From Paramyrothecium sp. XJ0827 (taxonomy: Eukaryota; Ascomycota; Sordariomycetes; Hypocreales; Stachybotryaceae), in contig JAJFPB010000004.1 in the NCBI GenBank assembly GCA_020881915.1, forward strand, positions 3,844,001 to 3,908,000: a stretch of 64,000 bases of DNA, read 5' to 3'. Position numbers and translations under genes: made by a program. The notes below the pieces were generated by a model. That model saw only the letters and a list, made by a program, of their open reading frames with translations, did no database searches and was not told the origin of the DNA. Shown here in pieces: positions 37,359-48,612 of the stretch; the stretch's first letter is position 1, and each line of letters starts with the position of its first letter.

Positions 37359-40300
37359 ATGCTTGGGTCTGCGCCCAGGAGGTTGAGCCGGAAAAGCCAA
37401 GTGCTCCTAGTTTCTTCACCCAATTTGACAGTAAGTGGCCTGCCACTCGAAAATATCGGCTCAAACTCACCACTTCTTTTCGTTGTGACAGCGAATCAGC
37501 CAGTCGTTTTCGCGAGCAACATGTCTTTCCCGGACCTCGTCGCTAGATCGCAGAGGTGATATACACCAGACCTTGCGCCGCTATAACACGAGCCATGCCA
37601 TCTCATCGGAACAATTACCGCGGGTATCACTACGGAACGACGACCACCATGGCCCATTTCGCGCTTCCGCAGCTCGGTTTGGCTACTCCAAACCCGCCAT
37701 CAAGACGACCGTATCCCGAAGTAATCGGATTGAAAACACGCAGCGATCGCAGGATACATACCTTATGATGAGAAAAGTATTGGATCCAGAGGAAGAACCT
37801 CCAGAGGTTCGAGCAGGCTGGCGGGAGCGCGTCGCGCGCATGCGAATGAAGCGACTTCCTCTTTTTGTTCTGCAAAGGGTGTTGCAAGAACAGGCGCTCA
37901 ACGATGATGATGAACAGCTAATGAGCTTATTACCCCTTGCAAAGCGCATGCAGGAGCAGGAGATGGAGTTCTACGAAGATGGTTACATGAAGGAGGATTT
38001 GGATCACTTCTGTAGGGTCCTTGCCTGCGAAAACGACGACGACCGCTGCAAGGCTTTTTTGAGCTACTACAGGCCGCAGCCCATCTTCATTATCAACTTC
38101 CTTTTGCGGCGCCGATCATCCTTCCGTGAACCTGAGTTGCTCGCCGGACTGATCGACCACTGCCGCCTCTGGTACAACGGCAAAAACGAATGGGAAAAGG
38201 ACCCAGCAACATCCGAGCAGAGTCAAACACAGAGAGCCCTAAAAAATATGCGAGATATGGACGTTGCAAATTTCAGTCGCCTGATAAACCTGCTTTCATA
38301 TCATTGTCAGAGATTGGAGCCGCGCTTCATCGTCAGGGTGGCGGAACTAGTGGCAGAGCGCATCGAAAGCCTGTCGACTAATGGCCAGAGACCAGAAAAG
38401 ATATTTCATGACCAATGTGTCTTGCTCAACGAGTGCCTGGATGCTTTTCAACTCAACCTGAAACGACAGGCGCCCAAGGTCGCTCTACCCAATGCTTATT
38501 TTTGGGAAGCACAGCGCACATTGCTTGAGATGTCGTCAAATCTGCAGCGCCCGCTGTTAGTGAACGCGAAAGGGTTCCGTGCTATTCGCCATGCACTCGC
38601 AGGGTTGCCCAAGAATTCGGCTGAGAGACACAGTTCAACTCGGCACTCCCCGACCTGGCCACCATACTTGCAGCCTGGAGATGGCATGGATGAAGGATTA
38701 GAAGCCGAGGATGTTTGGACTCGATCAGTTCAAGCTGGAGTCATGATGCAAGAAGCAGGCTATGCCAAAGAAGAAGTGGACGAGTCGCTTGATACGCTGC
38801 AAGGGCTTGCCCCTGACGGCACGCCGACGATCCAACAACGGATCACCTCCAGGCTGGGCCGGACTATCAAACCATGGGAGGCCGCGATTCGGGCAACGCG
38901 CAATGCGCCAGAAGCTTGGATGAGATTTCGGAACCCCCCCGAGGAAATACTTGGCGATCGGCCAGTCGAACCTGGACCAGACGAATATGCTGCCATGTTT
39001 GAGAAGCTTCTGCTTCCGGAAAGTGATGCGGAAAGCAACATACTTCCCGGAGACAAGGCAATGAATTTCGCCACGCCTCCAGAGGCCAACTTATCGGATC
39101 TCGAGAGGGTACGGTTGCAGCCACCTAGCGTCAGTGAACTGTATCAGGAGATGCAAGCGAAGGGTGTGGCAATGAATGTGCGATGCCTTCGGGTATTACT
39201 GGAGAGCGCCCCTTCTTTTGCCACCGCCCACGACTACTTGCGAGACAGCGCACTTGGGCAGGAGAATGCCAATGTTCTTTGCCTTACGGAGTTCGAACCC
39301 AAGCGACGCCGCTTGCAAGCTGTAGACATGGGCATTTTCTTATCGTATATTACGGCGTCTTCCCGGATTCAGGTCCCGGGAAAGACGAGACTGTTCCTTG
39401 CTAGAGCCATCAATCTGATTGACAAGCGAATGCGAGTTATGGATGCTCGATGGACCGCCATTGTATGGCGACCGATTTTAAAAGTACTTGATCTTCCTGC
39501 ACACATGTTGGGCCTCAAGACGCGGGTACAACTGGAGCTCATCGTGTACGCCTTGCAAAAGATCGAAAGTCACGAGCTGGTACCCTTGTCAGTTTTCGTC
39601 CATATTTGTAGATGTGTACGAAATATGATTCGACGGGTTGTTCTTAAGATGGCGGATTATCTTGACGAGGGCGAGAGCATGGACGTGGCGCTAACACCGA
39701 ATGTTCTAGCGGAACAAGCCCTCGGCAGCCTCTATTTCAAATCGAAGTCGTCTGCGGCAACCTTCCGCAATGCCGCGATCCTGGCAAAGCTCGAAGATGA
39801 CCACTGGAAGGCGCAGGACCTTTTCCAGGAGGGGACTCGTCTGACGAAGCGTCTATTTCAGATGCTGGTCCAGCAGGAAAAGTCGGTACAAACGATGCTG
39901 CAGGGGCAGGAGGTACCGCCTTTGGAGCGGATGTTGATCCGGAAGGACCCCGTAAGGGCAGATCACGCACACGAATACATGCTGGTACTAGCTTTTGTGG
40001 GTGAAACACAGGAGATGCTGTCAGTGGCGAGGTGGCTCGTCAAAGAATGGGGCCAAGAAGATGTCGTCGAGGCCTTGTCGGCACTGGAAGACGTGCCTCC
40101 TGCGGCGGCGCTGTCTCAGCCTCTTTGCGCATATCGATTGCTCGCGGAACCGAGGCTAGATCCGGATGCGACGACTACGTTGCGTCAAGGCCTGGAAGAC
40201 AGGGGCCTTGGTTGGATGTGGCCGAGCGACGAGGCTGTGCAAGCGTACGCAGTCGGAACAAGATCGCAGGCAGCAGCCAAATTGGCTCGAGTCATGTCAT

Positions 40301-40470
40301 ATGTGGAAGCCAGCCGAAAGGAACGCTCTCGAGAAGCATCAACGGAGCTCTCAGAGCCAAATTACGAGGAGGATGAGGCAGATTTTCTTGCTGAAGACCC
40401 GCGGGCTCATCGAGCTGGCATCGACACTACAGATGCGAAACCGAGTCACAGACAACGGAACGACGCGTGA
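37359..40470 (+). CDS. Large mitochondrial protein of unknown function (possible helical-repeat/PPR-like)
   Basis: A 1016-aa protein from exons 37359-37430 and 37492-40470. The long frame has no ATG at its upstream end. Joining the small exon (GTAAGT donor, GTGACAG acceptor, phase 0) restores MLGSAPRRLSRKSQVLLV and then RISQSFSRATCLSRTSS, an Arg/Ser-rich, acid-free leader typical of mitochondrial presequences. A leader ending near RRYNTSHA is likely cleaved. The rest is almost entirely alpha-helical in character, with segments such as RLPLFVLQRVLQEQALNDDD and NFSRLINLLSYHCQRL. These recall fungal PPR-like RNA-binding factors for mitochondrial gene expression, but I see no clean 35-residue repeat register, so the assignment is tentative. 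The C-terminus is charged. A plausible role is mitochondrial RNA processing or translation. Confidence 0.85.
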
Positions 40471-42208
40471 ACAGTACGACGGCGACAAGATGGGACTAGA
40501 CCTTGCCTAGGATGGCAGTCATTGAGGGGTGTATGAATTACCGACGTCGAGCGATTAGACATATTTTGTAAAGCTCCCCTATGTTGTAAATATGGATGGG
40601 CATGGAGGGGGGTACCTAGAGTTCGGCGCAATGACCGGGGGGCTGTCTGTAATTGTATAGATGTATAAAATCAACCGTAAGAGATTAAGCACTTGTCATT
40701 TTGCCCAGACAAGCTATGCCACGAGCGAGGGCCAAGGCCATCTGGAACGGTATAGGCAAAACCAGATGGCAGCTGAGTGCGAGGGCTCAAGACTCAAGAC
40801 GGTCCTGGGGGCCGGGACTGGCCCGCTTGGCGCGTCTCAGGACGGTTCAGGCCAAGGTGTGGTTGGACAAGTCTGTGGGCGGCTAAGGAGGGATATTGGG
40901 GGCCCGTCCTATAGATGCTACGATGGCGCGTGCACGATTAACGGGCTAGCCACGGAAGTAGGAACGTGAAGGTGAATATGCCAATATCCTTCCAGTTTGG
41001 CTGTCTTATTGCTTTGGCTGGATGCTCCAGGATTTGGACGAAATTGGTCTGCAAACGACGTGGTGATTGTTGGCAGTCATTGGAGGAGACGCGTCTAATT
41101 TTATGAGCAAAGGCAACGATTGGCTCTCGGCAGTTGACTTCAGCGGCCCAATGAGGTGCTCTACACCTGTGGCAGGTCGACGGTGAGGAATTGCAGCGAT
41201 TGGCTGATGGCACGTTTGAGCTCAGACGACAAGGCCACGACAAAGCTGCTCCAGGGGTTCGCCAGGGACAACTTACAAGGGGGAGGCGGCCCACCGCCAA
41301 TGACGGGGTCTCGAACCGCGCGCATACAGACCGAACAAAACCCATGGTCGGACTGCCTACTCGAAACGGCGCTTGGGCAGTAACGTAGGGGCCGCCGCCA
41401 CGGGACTTGAATTTGCTTGCCAGTCGCGCGGCCTGGGACGGGCAGATTGATTGGCGGGCGACGCATCGCTGTTTGGCCTTGATGCCGTGCAGCAGGGGTC
41501 GGATCCGGCCCACGGGAAGCGAGTGGGCGTTTGCTGGCCATGACTGGTGAGCGAGGGTGCGCGGCGGTAGAGACGGGCAAGACGGGCGACAAAGGACGAT
41601 GCTGGAAAAGGAAACGGGGGCCTGTAAAGGAAAGGACGTGGGACTCGCGTGAGGCTATTCATGTCCACCCAGCCCGACTTACCCTCGTCCGCTCCCGGAG
41701 TTTTTACACTCCTGCGTTTCTCTCTCTTCTCTCTGTCTTCTACTTCTCGCTCTCTTTCAAACAATCGTCCGTCTTTTCTTTCATTGTCTTCGTTTCTAAT
41801 ATACAGTATCGAGATACACTATTTCCATAGCCCTTCTTTTTATCTTTTTTTCCTTTATTGGTAGCATTCATTCACAGCATCTCCGGTGACTGGCACACCC
41901 AAAAGACTGTCAACCAACCATTCACGAGCCAAACACTTTCTCTTCTTTGTCCTTGTCTCGTTTGCCTCCGAAACGTCAAAGAGACATATTCTTTACGTTC
42001 ATTCTCTTTGTGCTGAGGCGCTACTGAAATACCGTCCGCGACGATATTCAACCACCTTCTCTCGTCTTGGACCTGAACCAACTCTGCGACAACCTCGCAA
42101 CAGCACACGACAGGACCCCGTCCGTCAACAGCCTCACGAGCCACGCATATATACGTTTCCAACATATACCACCGAGATAGTTATTGGCGTTACGCAACTT
42201 TCGACACC
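40471..42208. promoter_or_regulatory. 1.7 kb upstream region of the secreted CBM19-like gene
   Basis: No gene was recognised. The last 500 bp (41690-42200) are CT-rich with TATA-like sequence near 41803-41815 (aatatacagtatcg) and form the probable promoter and 5' leader. A B-box-like ggttcgagacc on the minus strand near 41310-41320 lacks a tRNA fold. Confidence 0.5.
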
Positions 42209-44487
42209 ATGCATTTGAGCTCCGCTCTCACTCTTTTCCTCATCGCCCCGGTGGCGCATGCCGGTCCCCTTACTTGGGCCAGGAGGGTGTAAGTGGACGC
42301 CTTCACCCATGACACAACCTGCATCTCTCTAACAATGAACAGGGCCTCTGGCGCAGAGTTTCCTCGATCTGCGGCCGCCAAGAACCCAACGTGAGATATA
42401 AACACCGGAAGCCCCGTCGTATACTTGCTAATACCTCCCACAGTGATGATGCTTTGGGGCCGTTTGACACTCCCCGTCCTATATTCGAGACCTTGACTGG
42501 AACCACGCTCACCATTCCATCATCCCTACTGCCGAGCGACTTGCCCAACGCAGGAGGCCCGCCTACGACATCGGTAGAGGGGCCTCCCACTTCGCTTGTC
42601 GTGATACCCATCGAGGATACCACTACGTCCACTGTTCCTGATGTCACGCCGACGAGCTCTCTCCCGCCCGTGGAGGAACCACCCAGTACAACCGACCCGA
42701 CGACTAGCCCTGAGGAGACTGTAACAACTGCCATCACGCCATCTTCGGCTCTTCCGGGGAAGTCGGATGGGACTTCGGCCTTGCCTACCACCTCGCGGGG
42801 CCTCCAGTCCACCGTCAACCCCGGCGATCTCGTGCCTAGTCCGTCTCCCAGCTCCAGCGTGGCACAATCCAGCCCAGCAACGCCGCCTTCAACGCCCGAG
42901 TCGACTCTGACGACGTCAATCGCTCCCTCCCTGGCGCCTACTCCCGCCCCTGCTCCCCCTCCCTCTACTCCAGGCGCTGGCCAACCTGCTCCGCCGTCCG
43001 GCGCGCCCGGAACCACTCCTGGCGCCAGGCCCCAGCCGACCTCCGACGACTCGGGCGTTGAGACAAGCATCCTTTCCGGAAACCCTCGAACAAGCACCCC
43101 AGGCGCGGACAACACTGTTACCACTACCATTGTCCCCGGGACGCCTACGCAGGCAAGCTCGGTCGTCGAGACACCGGTTGCCGATCAGACAAGCAGTTCT
43201 CAAGCTGGGGGTACACTCACTACAACCATCACTCCTGCGAAGCCCACGTCAGCAGAGCCAGCCGCCAGCTCCAGTGCACCGCCTGTGAACGAACCGGTGT
43301 CTAGCTCATCCGTGCAGGTTACACTCTCGACCTCGATCATCCCAGGGAAACCGACTTCTGCTGCTCCCGAAGTTCCTCCCACACCACCTTCTTCCACTGC
43401 ACTCCCTCCCACGCCACCGGCCTCATCTGCTCTTCCTCCTGCACCGCCCGCCTCATCTGCACTCCCTCCCACGGCGCCCGCCTCATCTGCCCCTCCCGTA
43501 CCGTCCTCCTCGGCCTCGGTCAGCCCCACCGGCGCCCCCGACGGCGCCGTCCCGACAGTCAACCCCGGTGCGCCCCCGGCCGGCACCACCACCGTCCCCG
43601 CCGAGGTCTTCGCCACCAACCTGGCGCGCGCGCGCGACCTCAACAAGGTCTTCGCCCGCCTGACCCCTGAATCGGCCTGCTCCGCCGGCCAGGGCGCCTG
43701 CGTAGAGGGCCAAGTCGCGCAGTGCAACGCCAACGGCGCCTTCGAGCTGCGCGCCTGCACCGGTCAGACGGAGCGATGCTTCGCCCTGCCGCTGAGCAAC
43801 GCCGAGGGTGTGCTGGTCAAGTGTGAGGATGTGGGCGTCGCGGAGGGCGTGCTGGGAGGCGATGCGGGTGAGGGTCCCGCTCCCACTTCGCCCGCGCAGC
43901 AGACCGAGACACCTTCGGAGCCGCCCGTACCGGTGGTGACGGTGACGACTGTCGTTACCGTCAGTGACTTGCCGCCTCCTCAGGCTTCCAACCCACCACC
44001 GGAGACAACTTCCATCGTGCCTCAGCCTCCGCAGGAGCCTCCTCAACAACCGCCTCAGCAGCCCCAGGAGCCTCCTCAGGAGCCGTCCCAGGCACCTCCT
44101 CAGGCACCTCCCCAGCAGCCTTCCCAGGTACCTCCACAGCAACCAACACAGCCCGCCGAGCCTCCCAGCAACCCCGAACCGCAGCCGAGCACCCTCACCA
44201 AGTCGATCAAGCAGCCCGGTGCCACCGACCAGCCGGGACAAGACACCACCTTGACAACGGATCCGTCTCCCCGCCCGACGTCCCTCGAGGTCATCCCCAT
44301 CGAGGATGAGGTGCCTGCAACCACTGCAACTCCCAGCGCCGCTGCGTCCACGAACAAGGACGACGAGGCCGAGTCTACCATCATTGCGACCAGGAACGGC
44401 ACTCCTACCGTGTCCCTGTTCTTCACTGTCACGAGCACGCAGACTGAGACTCAGAGGGAGACAGTGACTCTCATCATTCGGGGATGA
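42209..44487 (+). CDS. Secreted Pro/Thr/Ser-rich protein with CBM19-like cysteine domain
   Basis: A 723-aa secretory protein from exons 42209-42288, 42343-42390 and 42444-44487. The signal peptide MHLSSALTLFLIAPVAHA is followed by a long disordered Pro/Thr/Ser region suited to O-mannosylation. Repeats include TTTI/TSII-PGKPTS blocks, a 10-residue unit like PPASSALPPT repeated three times near residues 360-395, and a Pro/Gln/Glu-rich segment at about 568-621. Between them lies the only cysteine-bearing domain (about 429-505), with the pattern C-SAGQGA-C-VEGQVAQ-C-NANGAFELRA-C-TGQTER-C and a later C. This resembles the chitin-binding CBM19 family. The motif VIPIED occurs near both ends (about 95 and 656). 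No GPI or membrane signal is visible. Likely a cell-wall or extracellular matrix protein binding chitin; the binding is inferred. Confidence 0.85.
43393..43500 (+). repeat. In-frame 30-bp tandem repeat (Pro/Ala/Ser unit)
   Basis: About three copies of a 30-bp unit encoding PPxPPASSAL-like decapeptides within the secreted protein gene. The copies are slightly diverged. Such coding minisatellites in fungal wall proteins often vary in copy number between strains. Confidence 0.7.
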
Positions 44488-44912
44488 GATCTCACGAAAA
44501 CCACGCATGCGTGTTATGTTGGAGTAATAGTTGGATACACTGTCATATTCTTTATTTGCGCGCCCACTCCTTAATGCTCATACCACAACTCATTTAATTT
44601 GATTCCTGGCGTCGCAGTCCTATGGGTAGTATATGTTAGACAGAGTGATGAAAATAATATAGTCATATACTCAATTCCTCCATACGTATAATAAGTAGAT
44701 CGCCTTACTCATGTGTAGGTGGTGTCAAGACGAGATCTAAAGCAAACTGGCGCGGATTCACCATGTGTCCTACCAAGCTCTGTTGAACGACCGCGTTCCA
44801 AACGGAATCTGCGAAGGTGGCGGGTGTCCAACTTGTATGAGAGCAGCTGTCTTCTGGCAGTGGCTCGGATGACCCTCATCCTGCTTCACATGCAGTATCC
44901 GAGAACCAAAAT
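44488..44912. other. Convergent spacer, secreted protein / HET gene
   Basis: 425 bp of AT-richer sequence holding the two 3' UTRs. Nothing else was seen. Confidence 0.5.
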
Positions 44913-47438
44913 TTACCGAATAATAATCTCCTCAAATTCTTGACTAGTCGGCGCCGGTTGAAACAGTTCGCCATTCATAATGCCATGCACATATGCCTCA
45001 CCTACTAAACTGTAAACTCCGACTCTTTCATCCGAACCGGATTTTGGTGGCGAAGACTCTTCGTCATGGAAGCGGCCACTCTCTGTTCGGACTGCTTCCC
45101 CATCCACCTCATGATATAGAGGCCTCAGGATGAAGGGCCAATTGGAACCTTGCAACGCCCAGACCTCGTCGCCTCTTTGGCTTGATGCCGGTCCTAGCCC
45201 CATGAGATGGAGGGCAGTATCGTTGCCCTTCAACGGTTGTGATGTGCAATATTCAGGGGCTAAGGTTGCGTCTAGCTTGACAGCGAGCACGGACTGACCC
45301 TTCGCTGAGTTATAATGGCTTGCGATCCGCTCATACGAATCACGGATATGTGACAGGGCAGGTATGCTTGTGATACAGCGCTCGAAATCCTGGTATGCCA
45401 AAGCCATCTCTGTAGCCCGCCACTCGGCCACTTCTTTGACAAGGAAATTCTTTGAAAGACCTCTGATACTCAGTGCTGACTGTACGACTTCGCCCGAGAG
45501 AATTCTATCCAAGAATGACAGCTCCTGACGCTGCATTTTTATGCATACGTAGAACGAAAGAGAACTGGCTAAAAGACTTTCAAAGTCTGCTCGCGCTGGG
45601 GTCCGCGCGCCACGCAGCGTGGAACGCGAAGGCTGCCAACGACCATAGCTCAAAGTCGCTAGAAGAGTTTCCACTGGATCAGCATTAATGCCACAGTAAT
45701 GTTGCGGCAAAGCTGTCAAGACTTTGATTGCATTCAAAGCAAATTCGATACATGGGGCAACCTCCAGGGTGTATGGAAAGGCGGACGATCGCTCTCCGAC
45801 CACACCAATACGACGTCCAAAAACATGAAGATCTTGGGATCGAATATGGAAACGCTGAATGCTGGAGAAGTTCTTTGAGCCAAAGATATCTTCTGATACA
45901 GATTGGCGCTCTAGCGGAAGTGAGGCACTTCCCATGGATGAAGGGAAGCGGTCCCGATTCGCTAAGTTTGGAACCCAAGAGGGAAGATCCCCTTTGGTAT
46001 CAACCCATGTCGGTTCAGCCCGGCGCTGTAGGTCGTGCCCTGATTTTTGATGACTGTATTGACCACCCTGTATAATTGTCATGGCGCGAATACCTATACT
46101 TCCCTGCATGAGGCGAATCACGAAGGCGCGATATACTTGTGCTGTACTGAGCGTGTAATCGGCCTGATATGGCGTAAAGGGAGCAGCGTGCTGTGCTTGA
46201 ATGAGCCCTGGACTGACGCGAGAAAGACCAAGCTCAGAGAGTCTTGACATTATCGCCTCAGCCATACCAAGAATGCCATAGACGTAGTCACGTGGATCAG
46301 AGGCAAATGTAGCTGCAGTACGCCAGAAGATCCATGCCAGCACCGCTTCATAATCCGGAAGTTTGATGGCATCCTGGTTGATGTCAACAACCTCATCCGA
46401 CGAGCCGGATGGGCCAATAGCATGGGCACCTATAGAAGCAAGACGGCGTAGCAATTCATTCATGTCGTTCAAACACTTCCTCAGGACACCATGTTGCACT
46501 ACAGCATAACCGGCAGTTGTATTGTGGCCGTAATCAAGCTGCATAGATAAAGATAGACCGAACAGATATTCAGCGGCATCATGAAGGACTTCAGCATCGA
46601 TGAAGGTGTCACCATAGAGAATTCGGAGCCTCTTCGCGAACGCAAACTCCTGCATAGCCCACAGGCGGTGGAACCAGCGTCTAGAGAAGAACGATCTCAA
46701 CAGCTCCCAGTCATCTGGCGGCATGAGTTCACCCGGTGAGAGTGGTGGCGGTCGATTTGTGCTAGAAGCCGACGTCTTTGCACTCATTGCTAGTTCACCT
46801 AGTATGGAGTTGAGACGGACCCCCTCCTCGCGACGGGCTCGGCCTAGCCAGACATCGACGGCGTCGGCGACTTGGTAGATGCGGTGCATGTTGCCAACCT
46901 GCTCCCCTCGCTCACGCTCGTTGTCCTGAAGAATGCAGACGTAGTCGACCCAGTACCACCCACTCTCGTTCATATCCGCAATACGGATGAAGGCGCGGGC
47001 AAGGTTTAGCGGAAGAGTCTGACCAGTATTGGAAATCTCAAACACGGGGCTGGCATCGTCAGGCCGGCCTTGGGCATGACCCCAGGTATAACTAAGAGCA
47101 CGGTAGCTTGGTGCTGAGGACAGAGGGAAGGCCCGCGCCGTGACAACGAGGCCACCGTCGGCAGTGGAAACTTGAGTTAGGCGAATGCAGCCGGCATGGG
47201 GGAGGCTGCCATCGATGCCCAGGCGACATGTATTGTTGTATATATGCCACAAGCCCCTGAAACCTCCTAAAGAGTGAAACCGGGAGACAAGGGTATCAAT
47301 ATCAGGAGAAAACAAGATAAAGAAAGCGGACAGGGCGCCAATGATCAAGAGGGCGAAGAGGCCGTCAATCACGTATGGCAGCCACGTGTTGCGCTCGGAG
47401 CGGTGGCGCGAACGGCCAGCAATAGGCGGAAACACCAT
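44913..47438 (-). CDS. HET-domain protein with N-terminal membrane anchor
   Basis: A single-exon 841-aa protein of the heterokaryon-incompatibility family (PF06985), whose members act in non-self recognition and regulated cell death. The HET domain spans about residues 105-260. Its three blocks are clear: YRALSYTWGHAQ, LPLNLARAFIRI leading into WYWVDYVCILQDN, and QVGNMHRIYQVADAVDVWLG. Before it, residues 22-45 (YVIDGLFALLIIGALSAFFI) form one hydrophobic span. This is unusual because most HET proteins are soluble, and it suggests membrane anchoring. The remaining 550 residues show no NACHT/NB-ARC or WD repeats that I can identify. The frame is intact. The start codon lies only 18 bp from a 67-bp tandem duplication. 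The gene is probably lineage-specific and polymorphic, as is usual for this family (inference). Confidence 0.93.
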   Translation of the reverse strand: MVFPPIAGRSRHRSERNTWLPYVIDGLFALLIIGALSAFFILFSPDIDTLVSRFHSLGGFRGLWHIYNNTCRLGIDGSLPHAGCIRLTQVSTADGGLVVTARAFPLSSAPSYRALSYTWGHAQGRPDDASPVFEISNTGQTLPLNLARAFIRIADMNESGWYWVDYVCILQDNERERGEQVGNMHRIYQVADAVDVWLGRARREEGVRLNSILGELAMSAKTSASSTNRPPPLSPGELMPPDDWELLRSFFSRRWFHRLWAMQEFAFAKRLRILYGDTFIDAEVLHDAAEYLFGLSLSMQLDYGHNTTAGYAVVQHGVLRKCLNDMNELLRRLASIGAHAIGPSGSSDEVVDINQDAIKLPDYEAVLAWIFWRTAATFASDPRDYVYGILGMAEAIMSRLSELGLSRVSPGLIQAQHAAPFTPYQADYTLSTAQVYRAFVIRLMQGSIGIRAMTIIQGGQYSHQKSGHDLQRRAEPTWVDTKGDLPSWVPNLANRDRFPSSMGSASLPLERQSVSEDIFGSKNFSSIQRFHIRSQDLHVFGRRIGVVGERSSAFPYTLEVAPCIEFALNAIKVLTALPQHYCGINADPVETLLATLSYGRWQPSRSTLRGARTPARADFESLLASSLSFYVCIKMQRQELSFLDRILSGEVVQSALSIRGLSKNFLVKEVAEWRATEMALAYQDFERCITSIPALSHIRDSYERIASHYNSAKGQSVLAVKLDATLAPEYCTSQPLKGNDTALHLMGLGPASSQRGDEVWALQGSNWPFILRPLYHEVDGEAVRTESGRFHDEESSPPKSGSDERVGVYSLVGEAYVHGIMNGELFQPAPTSQEFEEIIIR

Positions 47439-48612
47439 TCTGAAGCGGTCGCTGATTGGAACCAGACGCGATTTGCTGGGTGGTTTCTCAAGCAGAAGCT
47501 ACTGTCAATCTTGACCTCATCCTTGGAACCAGACGCGATTTGCTGGGTGGTTTCTCAAGCAGAAGCTACTGTCAATCTTGACCTCATCCTTGGAACCAGG
47601 GTTAGTTGGACAGTTGGGATGCTCTCGCGACGGATGGGGCTCTTCAGGCCATGGCTGTAGGCATTTAGTCATTGAAGGCCCATCATGATGACCTAAGTTG
47701 CAAAAAGCTGCCCAGCAGCATCTCGAGCGAAAATGAGCTTGGTGGAGGAGGGTGAGCCGCGGCGCCCTCTATTTCTGAAGGATTGGTGTGATCCTTCCTC
47801 CCCTCATTCTGGAAGGCGGTGAATACTAGAAAGGTGCAGGATCAGCGCCAGGGGACAGGAAGAATTAATCAATTCTCTGAGAGGTCGTGCATATAGTTGG
47901 CGGGTGTATGTGGATTAAGTCACATTGCTTCAAATAGCTCAAGTGTCGTTGCGCATCAATCGCAGACTCTTGTCTTGTGCATCGAAAACACGCACTTTGA
48001 GAGCATCTGAAAGCGCCCGCTATCGTCCAATAGCCTGGCAAGCCGTTATAAAAAACCCGGACCGCGGAACCACAGATAGACCAAGAGATATACAATAAGT
48101 ATTAGTTTTATGATAAATAGATCTCTATAAATTACCTCAGAAAAAGACACCAAAAAATCTTAAAATAGATATTAATTTAATTTATAGATTATTATATTCT
48201 TTGGTCATTTTCCTGGGGCTGTTAAGAATGAACCGTTTTGTAGTCCGGGTATTTTTGCGCATCAGTTGCCTGGAGACCAAGAAGGCACCGGCCTTTGCCT
48301 GGATTTATTGAGGCCCTGGAATTTGAAAGACGAAGAGGAAAAACAAGTGAAAACGGGATAGCAAGAAATGTCTTCACGAGAAAGCATTGTGTATTTTAAA
48401 AGTCTGCTTTAACCCAAAAGATGTTAAAAAACGTCGGTTCATCACTACCTCCAAGCCCCCATTGCGTGCAGCGAATGTTCCTGAGCATGTCACATAACTA
48501 TATTGCTTAGTAAATTTCGGATTTTTATTTTATGTTTCATAACTTCATCTAAAATATTCTCTTTCTACATCATATTCTTCTACATGTTGTGAATGGATGC
48601 GCCTCATGCCAC
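47439..48612. other. Intergenic, HET upstream region with AT-rich block
   Basis: Holds the HET promoter with its 67-bp tandem duplication, then AT-rich, TA-dinucleotide-rich sequence at about 48090-48200 and 48490-48590. No gene was seen. The AT-rich part could be a decayed, RIP-mutated repeat, but no transposon open frame remains. Confidence 0.5.
47456..47599. repeat. 67-bp tandem duplication upstream of HET gene
   Basis: Two exact 67-bp copies (47456-47522 and 47523-47589) are followed by the first 10 bases of a third copy (47590-47599). Every copy begins ttggaaccag. The array sits 18 bp upstream of the HET ATG on the opposite side of coding sequence, inside its 5' leader or promoter. The lack of divergence between copies implies a recent event. 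Confidence 0.95.

Noticed and set aside
41285..41330. Possible minus-strand tRNA (ggttcgagacc)
   Set aside because: The B-box is good, but no acceptor stem partner and no anticodon arm could be found upstream.
40938..41513. 191-codon minus-strand frame
   Set aside because: No domain, atypical composition and no start context. Probably chance.
43483..44508. 341-codon antisense frame over the secreted protein gene
   Set aside because: Arg/Leu/Gly low-complexity mirror of Pro/Gln/Thr codons. The sense strand has a signal peptide, spliced start and a cysteine domain.
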